Origin: JAPPHA01 sp964291635 | GTDB taxonomy: Bacteria > Pseudomonadota > Alphaproteobacteria > Rhodobacterales > Rhodobacteraceae | Length of the DNA stretch: 64,000 nt | Direction of reading: 5' to 3' | Assembly: GCA_964291635.2 (NCBI GenBank) | Contig: OZ219891.1 | Location: 1 to 64,000 of the forward strand | Shown: piece by piece, positions 33,396 through 43,630 of the stretch | How positions within the stretch are numbered: position 1 is the stretch's first letter | Layout of the letters: every line of letters starts with the position of its first letter | Program-made: the position numbers and the translations under genes | Notes under the pieces: model-generated | What the model saw: the letters and a program-made list of their open reading frames with translations, nothing else | What the model was told of the DNA's origin: nothing | Database searches by the model: none

Positions 33396-34349
33396 ATGGG
33401 AAACGGCATCGACAGAATGAGTGCAACGCTTCAAGACCCAGACAAATTGACGGTTGGTGAACGGGTTTCGGAATTCGTCAAGAGTCTGATGCCGTATGTT
33501 TACGTCATTCCGGGTCTTGTTTTTGTCTTGGGTGTTCTCGGATATGCGGTCGCTGGCGGATTCGTCTTGTCCTTGCACGAAACCGACATGTTCCTCAACA
33601 AGACGTTTGTCGGTTTCAAGAATTACACTGCGATTTTCCATGATCCCCGGTTCCAGAGCTCACTCTGGAAAACGGTCGTGTTCGTTATCTCGTCTATTGT
33701 CCTCGGCATAACCATGTCGATGGTCTTTGCGTTAACGCTCTACTATGTCGGTTTTGGCCGCCGCTTCTTCCGTGGGCTCAGCCTTGTGCCCTACTTCGTT
33801 TCCGGCATCGCCGCAGCGGTCATGTTCCGTTTCATCTTCACGACGAGCGGTGGATTCGTGAACTATGTGCTGACCGGCCTCGGACTTCCGGCACCGTCCT
33901 GGCTCGGCAATCCTGTCCTCGCCTTCTGCGTCGCGGTTCTTGCCAATTGCTGGTTCATGGTGCCGTTTGCCACTTTGATTCTTCTGGGCGGTCTACAGAC
34001 TGTCGATAAGGACATCTACGAGGCTGCCAAACTCGACGGCGCATCCGGCACGAAGACTTTCTTCAGAATCACGCTGCCCTTGATAAAGCCCATGATGGGT
34101 GTCAGTCTGATCTGGATCTCGTACATCAGCTTTAGCACATTCGACATCATTCTGGCGTTGACCGCCGGCGGACCGGCGCGCGCCACCGAACTGATATCAG
34201 TATATATGTATCAGATTGCATTCCTTGAGCTCGATTTCGGCCAGGGTTCCGTCCTCATGCTGGTGCTGCTGTCTTTCAACACCATTTTGAGCTTTGTTTA
34301 TCTTTATATCTTCGTCTTGGGCGACAACCGTTACAAGAACGTGCAATGA
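33396..34349 (+). CDS. ABC transporter permease (MalF-type)
   Basis: The product has 317 residues with about six membrane segments, the first at residues ~28-52 (YVYVIPGLVFVLGVLGYAV). The EAA loop that docks the ATPase is YEAAKLDGASGTKTFFRITL. It forms the channel with the next permease. A start at 33417 (MSATLQ) is also possible. It follows the hairpin at 33348 and overlaps no gene. Confidence 0.92.
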   Translation: MGNGIDRMSATLQDPDKLTVGERVSEFVKSLMPYVYVIPGLVFVLGVLGYAVAGGFVLSLHETDMFLNKTFVGFKNYTAIFHDPRFQSSLWKTVVFVISSIVLGITMSMVFALTLYYVGFGRRFFRGLSLVPYFVSGIAAAVMFRFIFTTSGGFVNYVLTGLGLPAPSWLGNPVLAFCVAVLANCWFMVPFATLILLGGLQTVDKDIYEAAKLDGASGTKTFFRITLPLIKPMMGVSLIWISYISFSTFDIILALTAGGPARATELISVYMYQIAFLELDFGQGSVLMLVLLSFNTILSFVYLYIFVLGDNRYKNVQ

Positions 34350-34389
34350 ACATTCGCTGCTCGGTCGACAGGAATTCGGGATTTCCGCA

Positions 34390-35280
34390 ATGGTGAGTAT
34401 TTCAAAGACCGAACAGGAGTCGCTGAGCGAAAGCACCGGATTCGGCACCACCTTGCGCTACCGTTTGGGTCGTTACGTACTGATCGGCGTCCCTTTGACG
34501 ATCCTGGTTGTCTGGACGACGGTCCCGATGTTGTGGGCACTTCTTGCATCGTTCAAGGAACCGCTCGAGATTTACGAATCGAATACGTTTTTGCCATCTG
34601 ATCCAAGTCTCGACGCTTACAAGACGGTCTTGTCGATGCGCGGATTTGACTCCTGGATGTTCAACAGTGTCCTGGTCACCGTCGTCTCGACGATCGTGCC
34701 GCTGACGGTCAGCATACTAGCCGCCTATGGATTCGCCCGCTATGCGTTCCGATTCCGGCACCTCTTGCTTCTTCTCTATCTCATTCCACGCATAATTCCG
34801 CGTGTCAGCCTGATTGTACCGCTCAATAATCTGATGAGCGATCTTGGTCTCATCAACACATACTGGGTGCTTTTTCTTACCTACTCAGCAAGCGCAATTC
34901 CGCTTTCGACATGGATTCTGGTCGGATTCTTTGGCTCAATTCCCAAGGAAATTGAAGAATCGGCCACCATTGACGGTGCAAACATGTGGCACCGGCTGAC
35001 ACGCGTCATACTCCCTATCGCCTGGCCCGGCGTCGTGACCGCGGGCGTGCTTTGTATCCGCGAAGCCTGGAATGAATTTGCCTTCGTTTTGGCGCTGATC
35101 AACGAGACGCTGATGCGCACGCTGCCCTACCAACTCTACATGCTCAAGGATTCGATGGGTGTGCAGGATTATGCCATTTACAATGCCTTTACGGTTCTCA
35201 CCGTTCTCCCACTATTGGTCGTCTATCTCCTGCTTGAGCGGCGGGTGGTCGACAGCATTGTCTCCGGCGCAGTGAAATAG
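34390..35280 (+). CDS. ABC transporter permease (MalG-type)
   Basis: The product has 296 residues from ATG 34390; an upstream start at 34294 would overlap the first permease. Six predicted membrane segments and the EAA loop IEESATIDGANMWHRLTRVI identify it as the second channel subunit. The conserved spacing and direction place it in the same operon. Confidence 0.92.
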   Translation: MVSISKTEQESLSESTGFGTTLRYRLGRYVLIGVPLTILVVWTTVPMLWALLASFKEPLEIYESNTFLPSDPSLDAYKTVLSMRGFDSWMFNSVLVTVVSTIVPLTVSILAAYGFARYAFRFRHLLLLLYLIPRIIPRVSLIVPLNNLMSDLGLINTYWVLFLTYSASAIPLSTWILVGFFGSIPKEIEESATIDGANMWHRLTRVILPIAWPGVVTAGVLCIREAWNEFAFVLALINETLMRTLPYQLYMLKDSMGVQDYAIYNAFTVLTVLPLLVVYLLLERRVVDSIVSGAVK

Positions 35281-35340
35281 CATGTCAAGTATCGGCATTC
35301 CAACTAAATCCTCGAGACTTCAACTTTCAGGATCTGTTCA

Positions 35341-36420
35341 ATGAGCAATTTGCTAGTGGAGCTTCGAGACCTTCGAAAGAGCTTTGGCACTCTGGAAATC
35401 TTGCACGGGATTGACCTCGCGATCGAACAACATGCCTTTGTCGTTCTTGTTGGCCCCTCAGGCTGTGGCAAGACAACCTTGCTCCGCATGATTGCCGGAC
35501 TTGAGACGGTTACATCCGGTTTGATCGGTATCGGTGGGCGGGTCGTCAATCGGGTTCCGGCCAAGGACCGGGGTATCGCCATGGTTTTTCAGTCCTATGC
35601 GCTCTATCCGCATATGACGGTGCGGGAAAACCTGTCCTTCAGCCTAGAGATGACCAAAACGCCAAAGAATGAAAGACAGACCCGGATCGAACGGGCCGCC
35701 GGAATTCTGCATCTCATTCCTCTCCTTGAGCGTTATCCTGCCCAGCTTTCAGGTGGCCAGAGGCAGAGAGTTGCAATGGGTCGGGCGCTCGTCCGGGAAC
35801 CTGAACTATTCCTGTTCGACGAGCCGCTTTCAAACCTTGATGCAAAACTGAGAGTCGAGATGCGCGCCGAAATCAAGGCCTTGCACCAGAGACTGAAAAG
35901 CACGACGATCTACGTCACGCACGATCAGGTTGAAGCTATGACCATGGCCGACCTTGTCGTCGTCATGAATGACGGTCGCATCGAGCAATCGGGGCCACCG
36001 CTGGAGCTCTATGACAATCCGGCGACCGTATTCGTAGCAGAATTTCTCGGATCGCCGGCAATGAACCTGATCGAGGGCACCGTCATGGCAAGCGATTCGG
36101 GACCTGTGCTTGATATTGGTGGCGATCTGACCTTGCCCATCCCCCCAGGTACCGTCGCCACTCCCGGTGCAAGAATCGTCTATGGCTTGAGACCCGAGCA
36201 CCTAAAGATTGGAGAATCTCGATCGGGACTTTCCGCCGTGGTTGCGCTTGTTGAACCCGCCGGCTTCGAAACACACTTGCACGCCAACCTAGGTGCCCAC
36301 GTTGTACGTATTATTTCGACCGAAAGGCTGCAGGTTGTGCCGGGCGACCAAGTAACTCTGGTCCCGGACACGAGACTCGTACACCTGTTTGACGCCCAAA
36401 CGGGAAAGCGGCTGCTATAG
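35341..36420 (+). CDS. ABC transporter ATP-binding protein (MalK/UgpC-type)
   Basis: The product has 359 residues. Walker A GPSGCGKTT, Q-loop QSYALYPHMTV, signature LSGGQRQRVAMGRAL, Walker B LFLFDEPLSNLD and switch His VTHDQVEAM are all intact. The C-terminal ~120 residues form the MalK-like OB/TOBE regulatory domain. It energises the transporter encoded just upstream. Confidence 0.95.
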   Translation: MSNLLVELRDLRKSFGTLEILHGIDLAIEQHAFVVLVGPSGCGKTTLLRMIAGLETVTSGLIGIGGRVVNRVPAKDRGIAMVFQSYALYPHMTVRENLSFSLEMTKTPKNERQTRIERAAGILHLIPLLERYPAQLSGGQRQRVAMGRALVREPELFLFDEPLSNLDAKLRVEMRAEIKALHQRLKSTTIYVTHDQVEAMTMADLVVVMNDGRIEQSGPPLELYDNPATVFVAEFLGSPAMNLIEGTVMASDSGPVLDIGGDLTLPIPPGTVATPGARIVYGLRPEHLKIGESRSGLSAVVALVEPAGFETHLHANLGAHVVRIISTERLQVVPGDQVTLVPDTRLVHLFDAQTGKRLL

Positions 36421-36500
36421 CATTGCCTCAAAAGGGGAATGGGATATTCCCGGGGGTCAATCGGATTGCCGGCTGTAATTGACCGACAGGAGGATACAAG

Positions 36501-37085
36501 GTGGCTGCATGGATCCGGATGATTTCCGATGACGAGGCAGGGCCAAAGTTGCGCGAGGCATTGGAAATGGCGCGGACACCTCATGGTACCGTGGACAACG
36601 TGATGCGCGTTCATTCGTTACGCCCCAATTCCATGCGCGGTCACGTCATGCTCTACCGGGCAGCCTTGCACGATGACGACAACACGCTGCCGGTTTGGCT
36701 GCAGGAAACCATCGGAAGCTACGTTTCCCTGCTGAACCGGTGCGAATATTCATATGCAAATCACTGGACGAACGCGCGAACACTGATCGGCGACGAGGAA
36801 CAGGCCGAATTGATTTGCGAGGCCTTGAGGACCCGGCAGTTGGACCTTGCGTTTGACGGCCGTGAGCTGGCGGTTCTCGAGTACGCGGAAAAGCTGACGA
36901 CCTGCCCCGGTGACGTGGTCGAAAACGACGTGATCAGGCTCCGCGATGCAGGACTGGATGACGGGCAGATCCTGGAAGCCAACCAGATCATCGCCTATTT
37001 CAATTACGTCAATCGCCATCTCAACGGCCTTGGTGTCACGACGAGCGGCGACGTGATCGGATACTATGCCGAAAGTTCAAACTGA
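36501..37085 (+). CDS. carboxymuconolactone decarboxylase/AhpD-like protein
   Basis: The product has 194 residues from GTG 36501, with AGGAGG just upstream. It matches the uncharacterised peroxidase-related AhpD-like group (MRVHSLRPNSMRGHVMLYRA, LQETIGSYVSLLNRCEYSY, LLNRC..ANHW). The usual redox pair CxxC reads CEYS: the second Cys is Ser, so classic disulfide chemistry is doubtful. It is the last gene after the ABC operon and may be cotranscribed. Confidence 0.85.
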   Translation: MAAWIRMISDDEAGPKLREALEMARTPHGTVDNVMRVHSLRPNSMRGHVMLYRAALHDDDNTLPVWLQETIGSYVSLLNRCEYSYANHWTNARTLIGDEEQAELICEALRTRQLDLAFDGRELAVLEYAEKLTTCPGDVVENDVIRLRDAGLDDGQILEANQIIAYFNYVNRHLNGLGVTTSGDVIGYYAESSN

Positions 37086-37171
37086 GCGTCGACAGCAGCC
37101 GGTCATTCCACCTCGAAAGAGTCGAAGCAATTGTCGCGATTCCCCGTCAGCCGCCAGGTTCCCCGGGGGGG

Positions 37172-38548
37172 TCACAGTTCGCCCAACAGTCGGCGCATGC
37201 AGGACAGGTAGGATCCGGTCAACTCGTCATGACCCACGTGCCGTCCATTGCGGACGATATGCCGGCCTGCCGACCAGACGTCTGAAACCATCCGGTCATC
37301 TCCGCAGAAGATGAACCCGTCCAGAAGCGCGTCCCCGCTTCGGTACGAAAGGTCCGGGTCGGCTCCGTCGAGAGCCAGGAGATCGGCCAGACGGCCAACG
37401 GCGATTTCACCGCTGTTCCGGCCCGCAGCCCGGCTTCCCCCGGACAAAGCAGAATCGAACAGAACGCGACCGGTTGACCGGTCCGGGTCTCCGATGACCG
37501 ATCGAGACCTGTCTTTCAGCCTCTGCGAATACTCGAGTGCCCGAAGTTCGCCGGCCAGGGAAATGCGAATGTTCGAGTCCGTACCTATTCCGAAGTGACC
37601 ATCTTCCTGCAGTAGTGGCGAAATCTCGAATATCCCGTCGCCCAGGTTCGCTTCCGTTACGGGGCACAGGCCGACAACTGCTCCTGTCCGGGCGAGGCGC
37701 GCGGTTTCTTCCAAAAGCAAATGAGTGCAGTGAACCAGGCACCAGTTGGCGTCGACATCCGCATTGTCGAGCAGCCACTCCGCGGGCCGAAGTCCGGTAT
37801 GCTTGATCGATGCGTTGACTTCGGCCGTTTGCTCGGCGAGATGCATGTGAAGCGGGGCCCCCGAGGCGAGGTCGGCGGCAAAGCGCAACCCTGTCGCATC
37901 AACCGCCCTGAGTGAATGAGCAGCCACGCCCAGCCCGGCGTCGGCGGGGAGGTGTTTCACCGCTGTTCCCGCCTCCTCGAACAAACGTTCGAACTGCACC
38001 GGATCGTTTCCGAACCTGCGCTGGCCTTCGGTAAGGGCGCGCAGGTCGAAGCCACCATACTGGTAGAGGACAGGCAGCAGCGTGAGCCCGATGCCCGTCG
38101 AGGCCGAAGCTGCAGTGACCCGTTCGGACATCTCGCCAGGATTCGCGTAGACGGTCCCGTCCGGTTGGTGATGCAGGTAGTGGAATTCCGCGACCGCCGC
38201 GAACCCGGCCTCCGCCATCTGCATCTGGGCAAACGCGGTAATTGCCTCAATGTCTTCCGGGCCAAGGAATTCCAGGAACCGGTACATGGATTGTCGCCAT
38301 GTCCAGAAGCTTTCCGATGACCGGGGCCCGCGTCTCTCGGTCAGTCCCGCAAGGGCTCTCTGGAATCCGTGGCTGTGGAGATTCGTCGGTGCGGGCAGAA
38401 GAATGTCGACGTGGTGATCGCCAGTCCCGTTACCTGACTCGATCGAAGAAACATGGCCGTCGGCCTCGATGCCGACCTTGACGTCGGTCTCCCAACCCGT
38501 TCCCAGCAACGCGTGTCGTGCCCGAAGTGTCGTTGTCCTGACTTCCAT
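37172..38548 (-). CDS. hutF: formimidoylglutamate deiminase
   Basis: The product has 458 residues from ATG 38548. It is an amidohydrolase-superfamily enzyme with metal ligands in PAPTNLHSHGFQRALAG (HxH), LHMHLAEQ, CLVHCTHL and FGIGTDSNIR. It converts N-formimidoyl-L-glutamate to N-formyl-L-glutamate and ammonia, the first step specific to the five-enzyme histidine degradation route. It is divergent from hutI-hutH-hutU. The following enzyme, N-formylglutamate deformylase (HutG), is not in the window. Confidence 0.93.
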   Translation of the reverse strand: MEVRTTTLRARHALLGTGWETDVKVGIEADGHVSSIESGNGTGDHHVDILLPAPTNLHSHGFQRALAGLTERRGPRSSESFWTWRQSMYRFLEFLGPEDIEAITAFAQMQMAEAGFAAVAEFHYLHHQPDGTVYANPGEMSERVTAASASTGIGLTLLPVLYQYGGFDLRALTEGQRRFGNDPVQFERLFEEAGTAVKHLPADAGLGVAAHSLRAVDATGLRFAADLASGAPLHMHLAEQTAEVNASIKHTGLRPAEWLLDNADVDANWCLVHCTHLLLEETARLARTGAVVGLCPVTEANLGDGIFEISPLLQEDGHFGIGTDSNIRISLAGELRALEYSQRLKDRSRSVIGDPDRSTGRVLFDSALSGGSRAAGRNSGEIAVGRLADLLALDGADPDLSYRSGDALLDGFIFCGDDRMVSDVWSAGRHIVRNGRHVGHDELTGSYLSCMRRLLGEL

Positions 38549-38761
38549 GGCGGGTACTCCGCTTGCAGGTGTTCGGGCCATTCACGTCACAGCTCCCATT
38601 GGAGCGCCCTGGACGAGGCGGGCAGTACAACCGTCAAGGGAGGCATCCCTTTCGCCGCGGCCGGATTCGGGTTCAGGCTATGTCGCACAAAGCCGAAATC
38701 CGAATCGGCGCACCTTATGGCTGAAATGCGCGAAACGGTCGACTGTCGCGGTCGCAATCAG

Positions 38762-38806
38762 AACAATCAAGGAATTGTTGACAACCGAACGATCGCGGAC
38801 TTATCT
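38762..38806 (+). promoter_or_regulatory. promoter of hutIHU with overlapping inverted repeat
   Basis: TTGACA (38778-38783), a 17-bp spacer and TTATCT (38801-38806) form a good sigma-70-type promoter for hutI. An inverted repeat AACAAT-N6-ATTGTT (38762-38779) overlaps the -35 box, a suitable place for a repressor such as HutC. No hutC gene is seen nearby. Confidence 0.6.
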
Positions 38807-38856
38807 CCGATTATCACTCCAAAGGCAAAATCTGAACCAGAGGAGGAGACGGTCTT

Positions 38857-40068
38857 GTGACCGAGTCCCCCGCAGAAGTATGGACCAACGCGTGCATCGC
38901 CACGATGGATGGACCAGAGCCGTTCGGGCTCATGACCGACGGAGCGGTCGCTCTCGGGAACGACAGGATTCAATGGGTCGGGAAACGCTCGGAACTGCCG
39001 CCCCCATACGATCGCTGGCCTGACAAGGACCTTCATGGCAAGCTCGTCACTCCCGGCCTGATTGATTGCCATACACATCTCGTTCATGGCGGAAACCGCG
39101 CCCGTGAATTCGAGATGCGGCTGACGGGGTCCAGTTATGCCCAGATTGCCCGTGAAGGCGGCGGGATCATGGCCACCGTGCGCGCGACCCGGGCGGAAAC
39201 GGTGGAAAGCCTGTTCAGGTCGGCCCTGCCGCGCCTTGATGCACTCATGGCCGAAGGCGTCACGACAGTGGAGATCAAGTCAGGCTACGGTATGGATTTC
39301 GAAACCGAATCCACGATGCTCCGGGCGGCCCGCGCACTCGGATCATTGAGGCAGGTGTCTGTCCTGACGAGTTTTCTCGGCGCGCATGCCGTTCCCGAGG
39401 ACTTTCGCCATGATCCGGACCGTTACATTGACGAAGTCTGCCTACCGGCGCTCGACCGCGCCAATGCAGATGGATTGGTCGATGCGGTCGACGGGTTTTG
39501 CGAGACGATCGCCTTTACGCCGGACCAGATCAAACGCGTCTTTGAGCGGGCACGGCAGCACGGCCTTCCGGTCAAGTTGCATGCCGACCAGCTGTCCGAC
39601 CTTGGCGGCGCGAAACTCGCGGCCGAATTCGGCGCGCTGTCCGCCGATCATCTTGAGTACACGAATGAAGCCGGTGTGCACGCAATGGCTGAATCGGGGA
39701 CGGTCGCGACGCTTCTGCCCGGAGCCTACTACACGCTGCGCGAGACCAGGATGCCGCCGGTTGACTTCTTCCGAGATCACGGCGTCCCCATTGCGGTCGC
39801 AACCGATGCCAACCCGGGGTCGTCGCCGATAACGTCGTTGCTGACGATCATGAACATGGCGTGCACCCTGTTTCGATTGACGCCCGAGGAGGCATTCCTT
39901 GGAGTGACGAGAAACGCCGCCCGTGCGTTGGGCCTTCATGATCGCGGAATCGTCAGGAAGGGCTGCCGGGCGGATCTCGCGATCTGGGACGTGGAACATC
40001 CACGGGAAATTCCGAGCCGGATCGGGCCGAACCCGCTCGTCGAGCGGATTTGCAGTGGTGGGACATGA
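38857..40068 (+). CDS. hutI: imidazolonepropionase
   Basis: The product has 403 residues from GTG 38857, preceded by AGAGGAGGAG. Metal ligands lie in LIDCHTHLVHGGNR, and later KLHADQLSDLGG, LSADHLEYT and VPIAVATDANPGSSP. It hydrolyses 4-imidazolone-5-propanoate to N-formimidoyl-L-glutamate, the substrate of HutF encoded divergently. It overlaps hutH by 4 bp (ATGA). Confidence 0.96.
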   Translation: MTESPAEVWTNACIATMDGPEPFGLMTDGAVALGNDRIQWVGKRSELPPPYDRWPDKDLHGKLVTPGLIDCHTHLVHGGNRAREFEMRLTGSSYAQIAREGGGIMATVRATRAETVESLFRSALPRLDALMAEGVTTVEIKSGYGMDFETESTMLRAARALGSLRQVSVLTSFLGAHAVPEDFRHDPDRYIDEVCLPALDRANADGLVDAVDGFCETIAFTPDQIKRVFERARQHGLPVKLHADQLSDLGGAKLAAEFGALSADHLEYTNEAGVHAMAESGTVATLLPGAYYTLRETRMPPVDFFRDHGVPIAVATDANPGSSPITSLLTIMNMACTLFRLTPEEAFLGVTRNAARALGLHDRGIVRKGCRADLAIWDVEHPREIPSRIGPNPLVERICSGGT

Positions 40069-41615
40069 ATGAGGTCGTTTTAACCGGCGCCAGGGCGCCG
40101 CTTGCGGATCTCGAGGCGGTTTACGCGGGGCGGGCGACGATCAGGATCGATGGCGATTCCCGGAACATCGTTGATGCATCATCCGCCGTCGTTTGCGCTG
40201 CCGCCGAAGGCGATGAACCGGTATATGGCGTCAACACCGGCTTCGGTAAGCTGGCGTCCGTGCGGGTCGAAAGGGAAGATACCGAGAGACTGCAACGAAA
40301 CCTGATTCTGTCGCACTGCGCCGGAATCGGCTCGCAGGCGGAACCCCGCATCGTTCGGCTCATGATGGTTCTCAAACTCCTGTCGTTCCTCCGTGGCGGT
40401 TCAGGGGTGCGTTGGGAGCTCGTCCGATTACTCGAATCCCTGGTCAAAAGAGACGTGATTCCCGTTGTCCCGTCCCAGGGGTCCGTCGGTGCTTCAGGCG
40501 ACCTGGTTCCGCTCGCGCATATGTCGGCAGTTCTTGTCGGTGAAGGGCAGGCCATCAGCCAGGGTCGGCGAATGAAGGGCAGGGATGCACTGGAATCAGC
40601 CGGACTGGAGCCGATCACGCTCGGCCCGAAAGAAGGCCTGGCCCTGATCAACGGAACCCAGTTCTCCAGTGCCCTTGCATTGGCAGCGTTGTTCGACGCA
40701 TGGCAGGTACTTCGAAGCTCGATCGTGACCGCGGCACTGACGACTGATGCCGTCATGGGCTCGACCACGCATCTGAATCCGGAGACACACAGGTTGAGGG
40801 GGCACGCTGGCCAGATCGAGATCGCAACGACCTCGCGCAAGCTGCTCGAAGGGTCGGAAATCCGGGAAAGCCATCGCCGTGACGACTCGCGTGTACAGGA
40901 TCCGTACTGCGTTCGCTGCCAACCGCAGGTCACCGGCGCCGCGCTTGACCTGATGCGTTTCGTCGCACGAATCCTGCTGATCGAATCCAACGCGGTAACC
41001 GACAATCCGATCGTGCTTGTCCAGCAGAAGGAGATCGTATCCGGAGGCAATTTTCACGGCGAGCCGGTCGCCTTTGCTGCAGATCTCCTCGCCATCGCCA
41101 TTGCGGAGACAGGCGCCATTTCCCAGAGACGGGTTGCGGTTCTGGTCGACCCTTCGATGTCATACGGCCTTCCGCCGTTTCTCGCGGCCGACCCGGGGCT
41201 CAACTCGGGATTCATGGCAGCCGAGATCGCCGCGGCGTCGCTGATGAGCGAGAACAGGCACCTGGCGAATCCGTGCAGCACGGATTCGACTCCGACGAGC
41301 GCAAACCAGGAAGATCATGTGGCCATGTCGGCTCACGGCGCATTCAGACTGGCGCGAATGATTGCGAATCTGGCCGGTATCGTGGCCGTCGAGGCAATGT
41401 GCGCCGCCCAGGGTATCGAGGGCCGCGCTCCGCTCCGTACCAGCCGCCCGCTGGAACAGGCTGTCGAGCTCTTGAGGGAGCATGTCTCCCCTTTGAACAG
41501 GGATCGTGAACTGGCATCGGACATCGATGCGGTATCCCGGCTTGTTCGATCGGGCGAACTTCACAGGGCAACCGGGCACGACATGCTTCCGTTTGACGAT
41601 TCAGGCTTGTCGTAA
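40065..41615 (+). CDS. hutH: histidine ammonia-lyase
   Basis: The product has 516 residues from ATG 40065. The MIO prosthetic group forms from Ala-Ser-Gly in GSVGASGDLVPLAHMS; GVNTGFGKLA and the QDPYCVRCQPQVTG-like block (VQDPYCVRCQPQVTGA) are also conserved. It removes ammonia from L-histidine to give urocanate, the first degradation step. It is translationally coupled to hutI. Confidence 0.96.
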   Translation: MNEVVLTGARAPLADLEAVYAGRATIRIDGDSRNIVDASSAVVCAAAEGDEPVYGVNTGFGKLASVRVEREDTERLQRNLILSHCAGIGSQAEPRIVRLMMVLKLLSFLRGGSGVRWELVRLLESLVKRDVIPVVPSQGSVGASGDLVPLAHMSAVLVGEGQAISQGRRMKGRDALESAGLEPITLGPKEGLALINGTQFSSALALAALFDAWQVLRSSIVTAALTTDAVMGSTTHLNPETHRLRGHAGQIEIATTSRKLLEGSEIRESHRRDDSRVQDPYCVRCQPQVTGAALDLMRFVARILLIESNAVTDNPIVLVQQKEIVSGGNFHGEPVAFAADLLAIAIAETGAISQRRVAVLVDPSMSYGLPPFLAADPGLNSGFMAAEIAAASLMSENRHLANPCSTDSTPTSANQEDHVAMSAHGAFRLARMIANLAGIVAVEAMCAAQGIEGRAPLRTSRPLEQAVELLREHVSPLNRDRELASDIDAVSRLVRSGELHRATGHDMLPFDDSGLS

Positions 41616-41713
41616 CCGGGAGTCATCGGAGGAAGGCACGGGCCGGAATGCACCATTGACGGAACCGTGGTTGCGAATACGGCGTTGAGACAGAAAGCGA
41701 GGGTCGCGCGCAA

Positions 41714-43393
41714 ATGGAAAGATCACGAAGAAATGTTCGGGTTATCGAACCCCCGACCGGACCGGACCGCGTTGCACGGAGCTGGGCCACGGAGGCGCCG
41801 CTCCGGATGCTCATGAACAACCTTCATCCGGATGTTGCCGAGAACCCGCAGGAGCTTGTTGTCTACGGTGGGATCGGGAGGGCCGCGCGGAACTGGGAGG
41901 CGTTTGACCTCATCGTGGACGAGTTGAAAAAGCTGGGAGAAGAGGAAACCCTCCTGGTTCAGTCCGGCAAGCCCGTCGGGGTCTTTCAGACCCATGGGGA
42001 CGCTCCGCGCGTCATTATCGCCAACTCGAACCTGGTTCCCGCCTGGTCCAACTGGGAGCATTTCCGGGAACTCGATCGCAAGGGCCTCATGATGTACGGC
42101 CAGATGACGGCCGGTTCGTGGATCTACATTGGCACGCAGGGAATCGTTCAGGGAACCTACGAAACTTTCTGCGAGGCCGGCCGGCGGCATTACGGAGGAA
42201 ACCTTTCGGGCCGCTGGATCCTGACGGCGGGGCTTGGCGGCATGGGAGGTGCACAGCCGCTTGCCGCGGCCATGGCCGGTGCGAGCTGTCTTGCGGTGGA
42301 ATGCGACCCCGATCGAATCGATTTCCGTTTGCGCACGGGGTACCTTGATGAATCGGCGGAAACACTCGACGAGGCCCTCGAATTGATCCGCGTCTGGAGC
42401 GGGAAGGGTCAGGCCAGGTCGGTCGGATTGCTCGGCAATGCGGCAGAGGTTCTTCCGGAAATCGTGAGGAGAAAGGTCAGGCCGGACATCGTGACCGACC
42501 AGACGTCGGCCCATGACCCCGTGAACGGTTACCTTCCCCTGGGGTGGACACTGGCGGAGTGGAGGGAAGAGCGGCGATCGAATCCGGATGCCGTCGCCAG
42601 CGCTGCGCGCAAGTCGATGCGCGTGCACGTCGAAGCGATGGTCGCCTTCTGGCGTCAGGGAATACCGACCGTCGATTACGGGAACAATATCCGCCAGGTG
42701 GCCATGGACGAGGGATTCGAGGACGCATTCGCGTTTCCCGGATTCGTTCCGGCCTACATCCGGCCTCTCTTCTGCCGGGGGATCGGCCCATTCCGTTGGT
42801 GCGCACTTTCGGGCGATCCCGAGGACATTTATCGGACCGACGACAAGGTCCGCGAGTTGCTGCCGAACGACGAACATCTCCACAATTGGCTGGAAAACGC
42901 ACGAAAGCGGATACGATTTCAGGGCCTGCCTGCGCGCATATGCTGGGTTGGACTCGGCGACCGGCACCGAATAGGCCTTGCATTCAACGAAATGGTCGCC
43001 AAAGGCGAACTCCGGGCTCCGGTTGTCATTGGGCGCGATCACCTCGACAGCGGATCGGTCGCAAGCCCCAACCGCGAAACCGAAGGCATGAAGGATGGCT
43101 CGGATGCCGTCAGCGACTGGCCGATTCTGAATGCCCTTCTCAACTGTGCCTCAGGCGCGACATGGGTCAGCATGCATCACGGCGGCGGTGTCGGAATGGG
43201 GTATTCCCAGCATGCCGGGATGGCAGTCGTATGTGACGGGACGGAGAACGCTGCGCGCCGAATTGAAAGGGTACTCTGGAATGACCCCGCGACCGGGGTC
43301 ATGCGCCACGCGGATGCCGGTTACGATGATGCCGTCGAATGTGCACGTCGTCACGGCCTGGCTCTTCCCGGTATCGCGGCAATTCAGGAATGA
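41714..43393 (+). CDS. hutU: urocanate hydratase
   Basis: The product has 559 residues, full length. Conserved NAD-binding and substrate regions include MYGQMTAGSWIYIGTQGIVQ, LTAGLGGMGGAQPLAAAMAG and the C-terminal VSMHHGGGVGMGYSQHAGM. It hydrates urocanate to imidazolonepropionate, between HutH and HutI. It ends the hutIHU transcription unit; about 240 bp without a gene follow before phoH. Confidence 0.97.
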   Translation: MERSRRNVRVIEPPTGPDRVARSWATEAPLRMLMNNLHPDVAENPQELVVYGGIGRAARNWEAFDLIVDELKKLGEEETLLVQSGKPVGVFQTHGDAPRVIIANSNLVPAWSNWEHFRELDRKGLMMYGQMTAGSWIYIGTQGIVQGTYETFCEAGRRHYGGNLSGRWILTAGLGGMGGAQPLAAAMAGASCLAVECDPDRIDFRLRTGYLDESAETLDEALELIRVWSGKGQARSVGLLGNAAEVLPEIVRRKVRPDIVTDQTSAHDPVNGYLPLGWTLAEWREERRSNPDAVASAARKSMRVHVEAMVAFWRQGIPTVDYGNNIRQVAMDEGFEDAFAFPGFVPAYIRPLFCRGIGPFRWCALSGDPEDIYRTDDKVRELLPNDEHLHNWLENARKRIRFQGLPARICWVGLGDRHRIGLAFNEMVAKGELRAPVVIGRDHLDSGSVASPNRETEGMKDGSDAVSDWPILNALLNCASGATWVSMHHGGGVGMGYSQHAGMAVVCDGTENAARRIERVLWNDPATGVMRHADAGYDDAVECARRHGLALPGIAAIQE

Positions 43394-43630
43394 GAGGCCG
43401 AACGTGCCCAATGGCCGCCGGGGCCGTCCCGATTTCAGGATTCCGAACCGGCGCCGAATTACCGGCCCGGCATGAATTGCACGATTGCCGAAACGGCGAA
43501 CCTCGACTGACGACCGTACATTCTTCGAAAGGACGGCGAAGATGCATCCGCCGCCCACGGGTTGCGTTTCCTTGGCTGTTTCGGCTAGTTAACGGGTCAA
43601 CTGACCTCAATTCGTCGAACGGAGTGCTGC

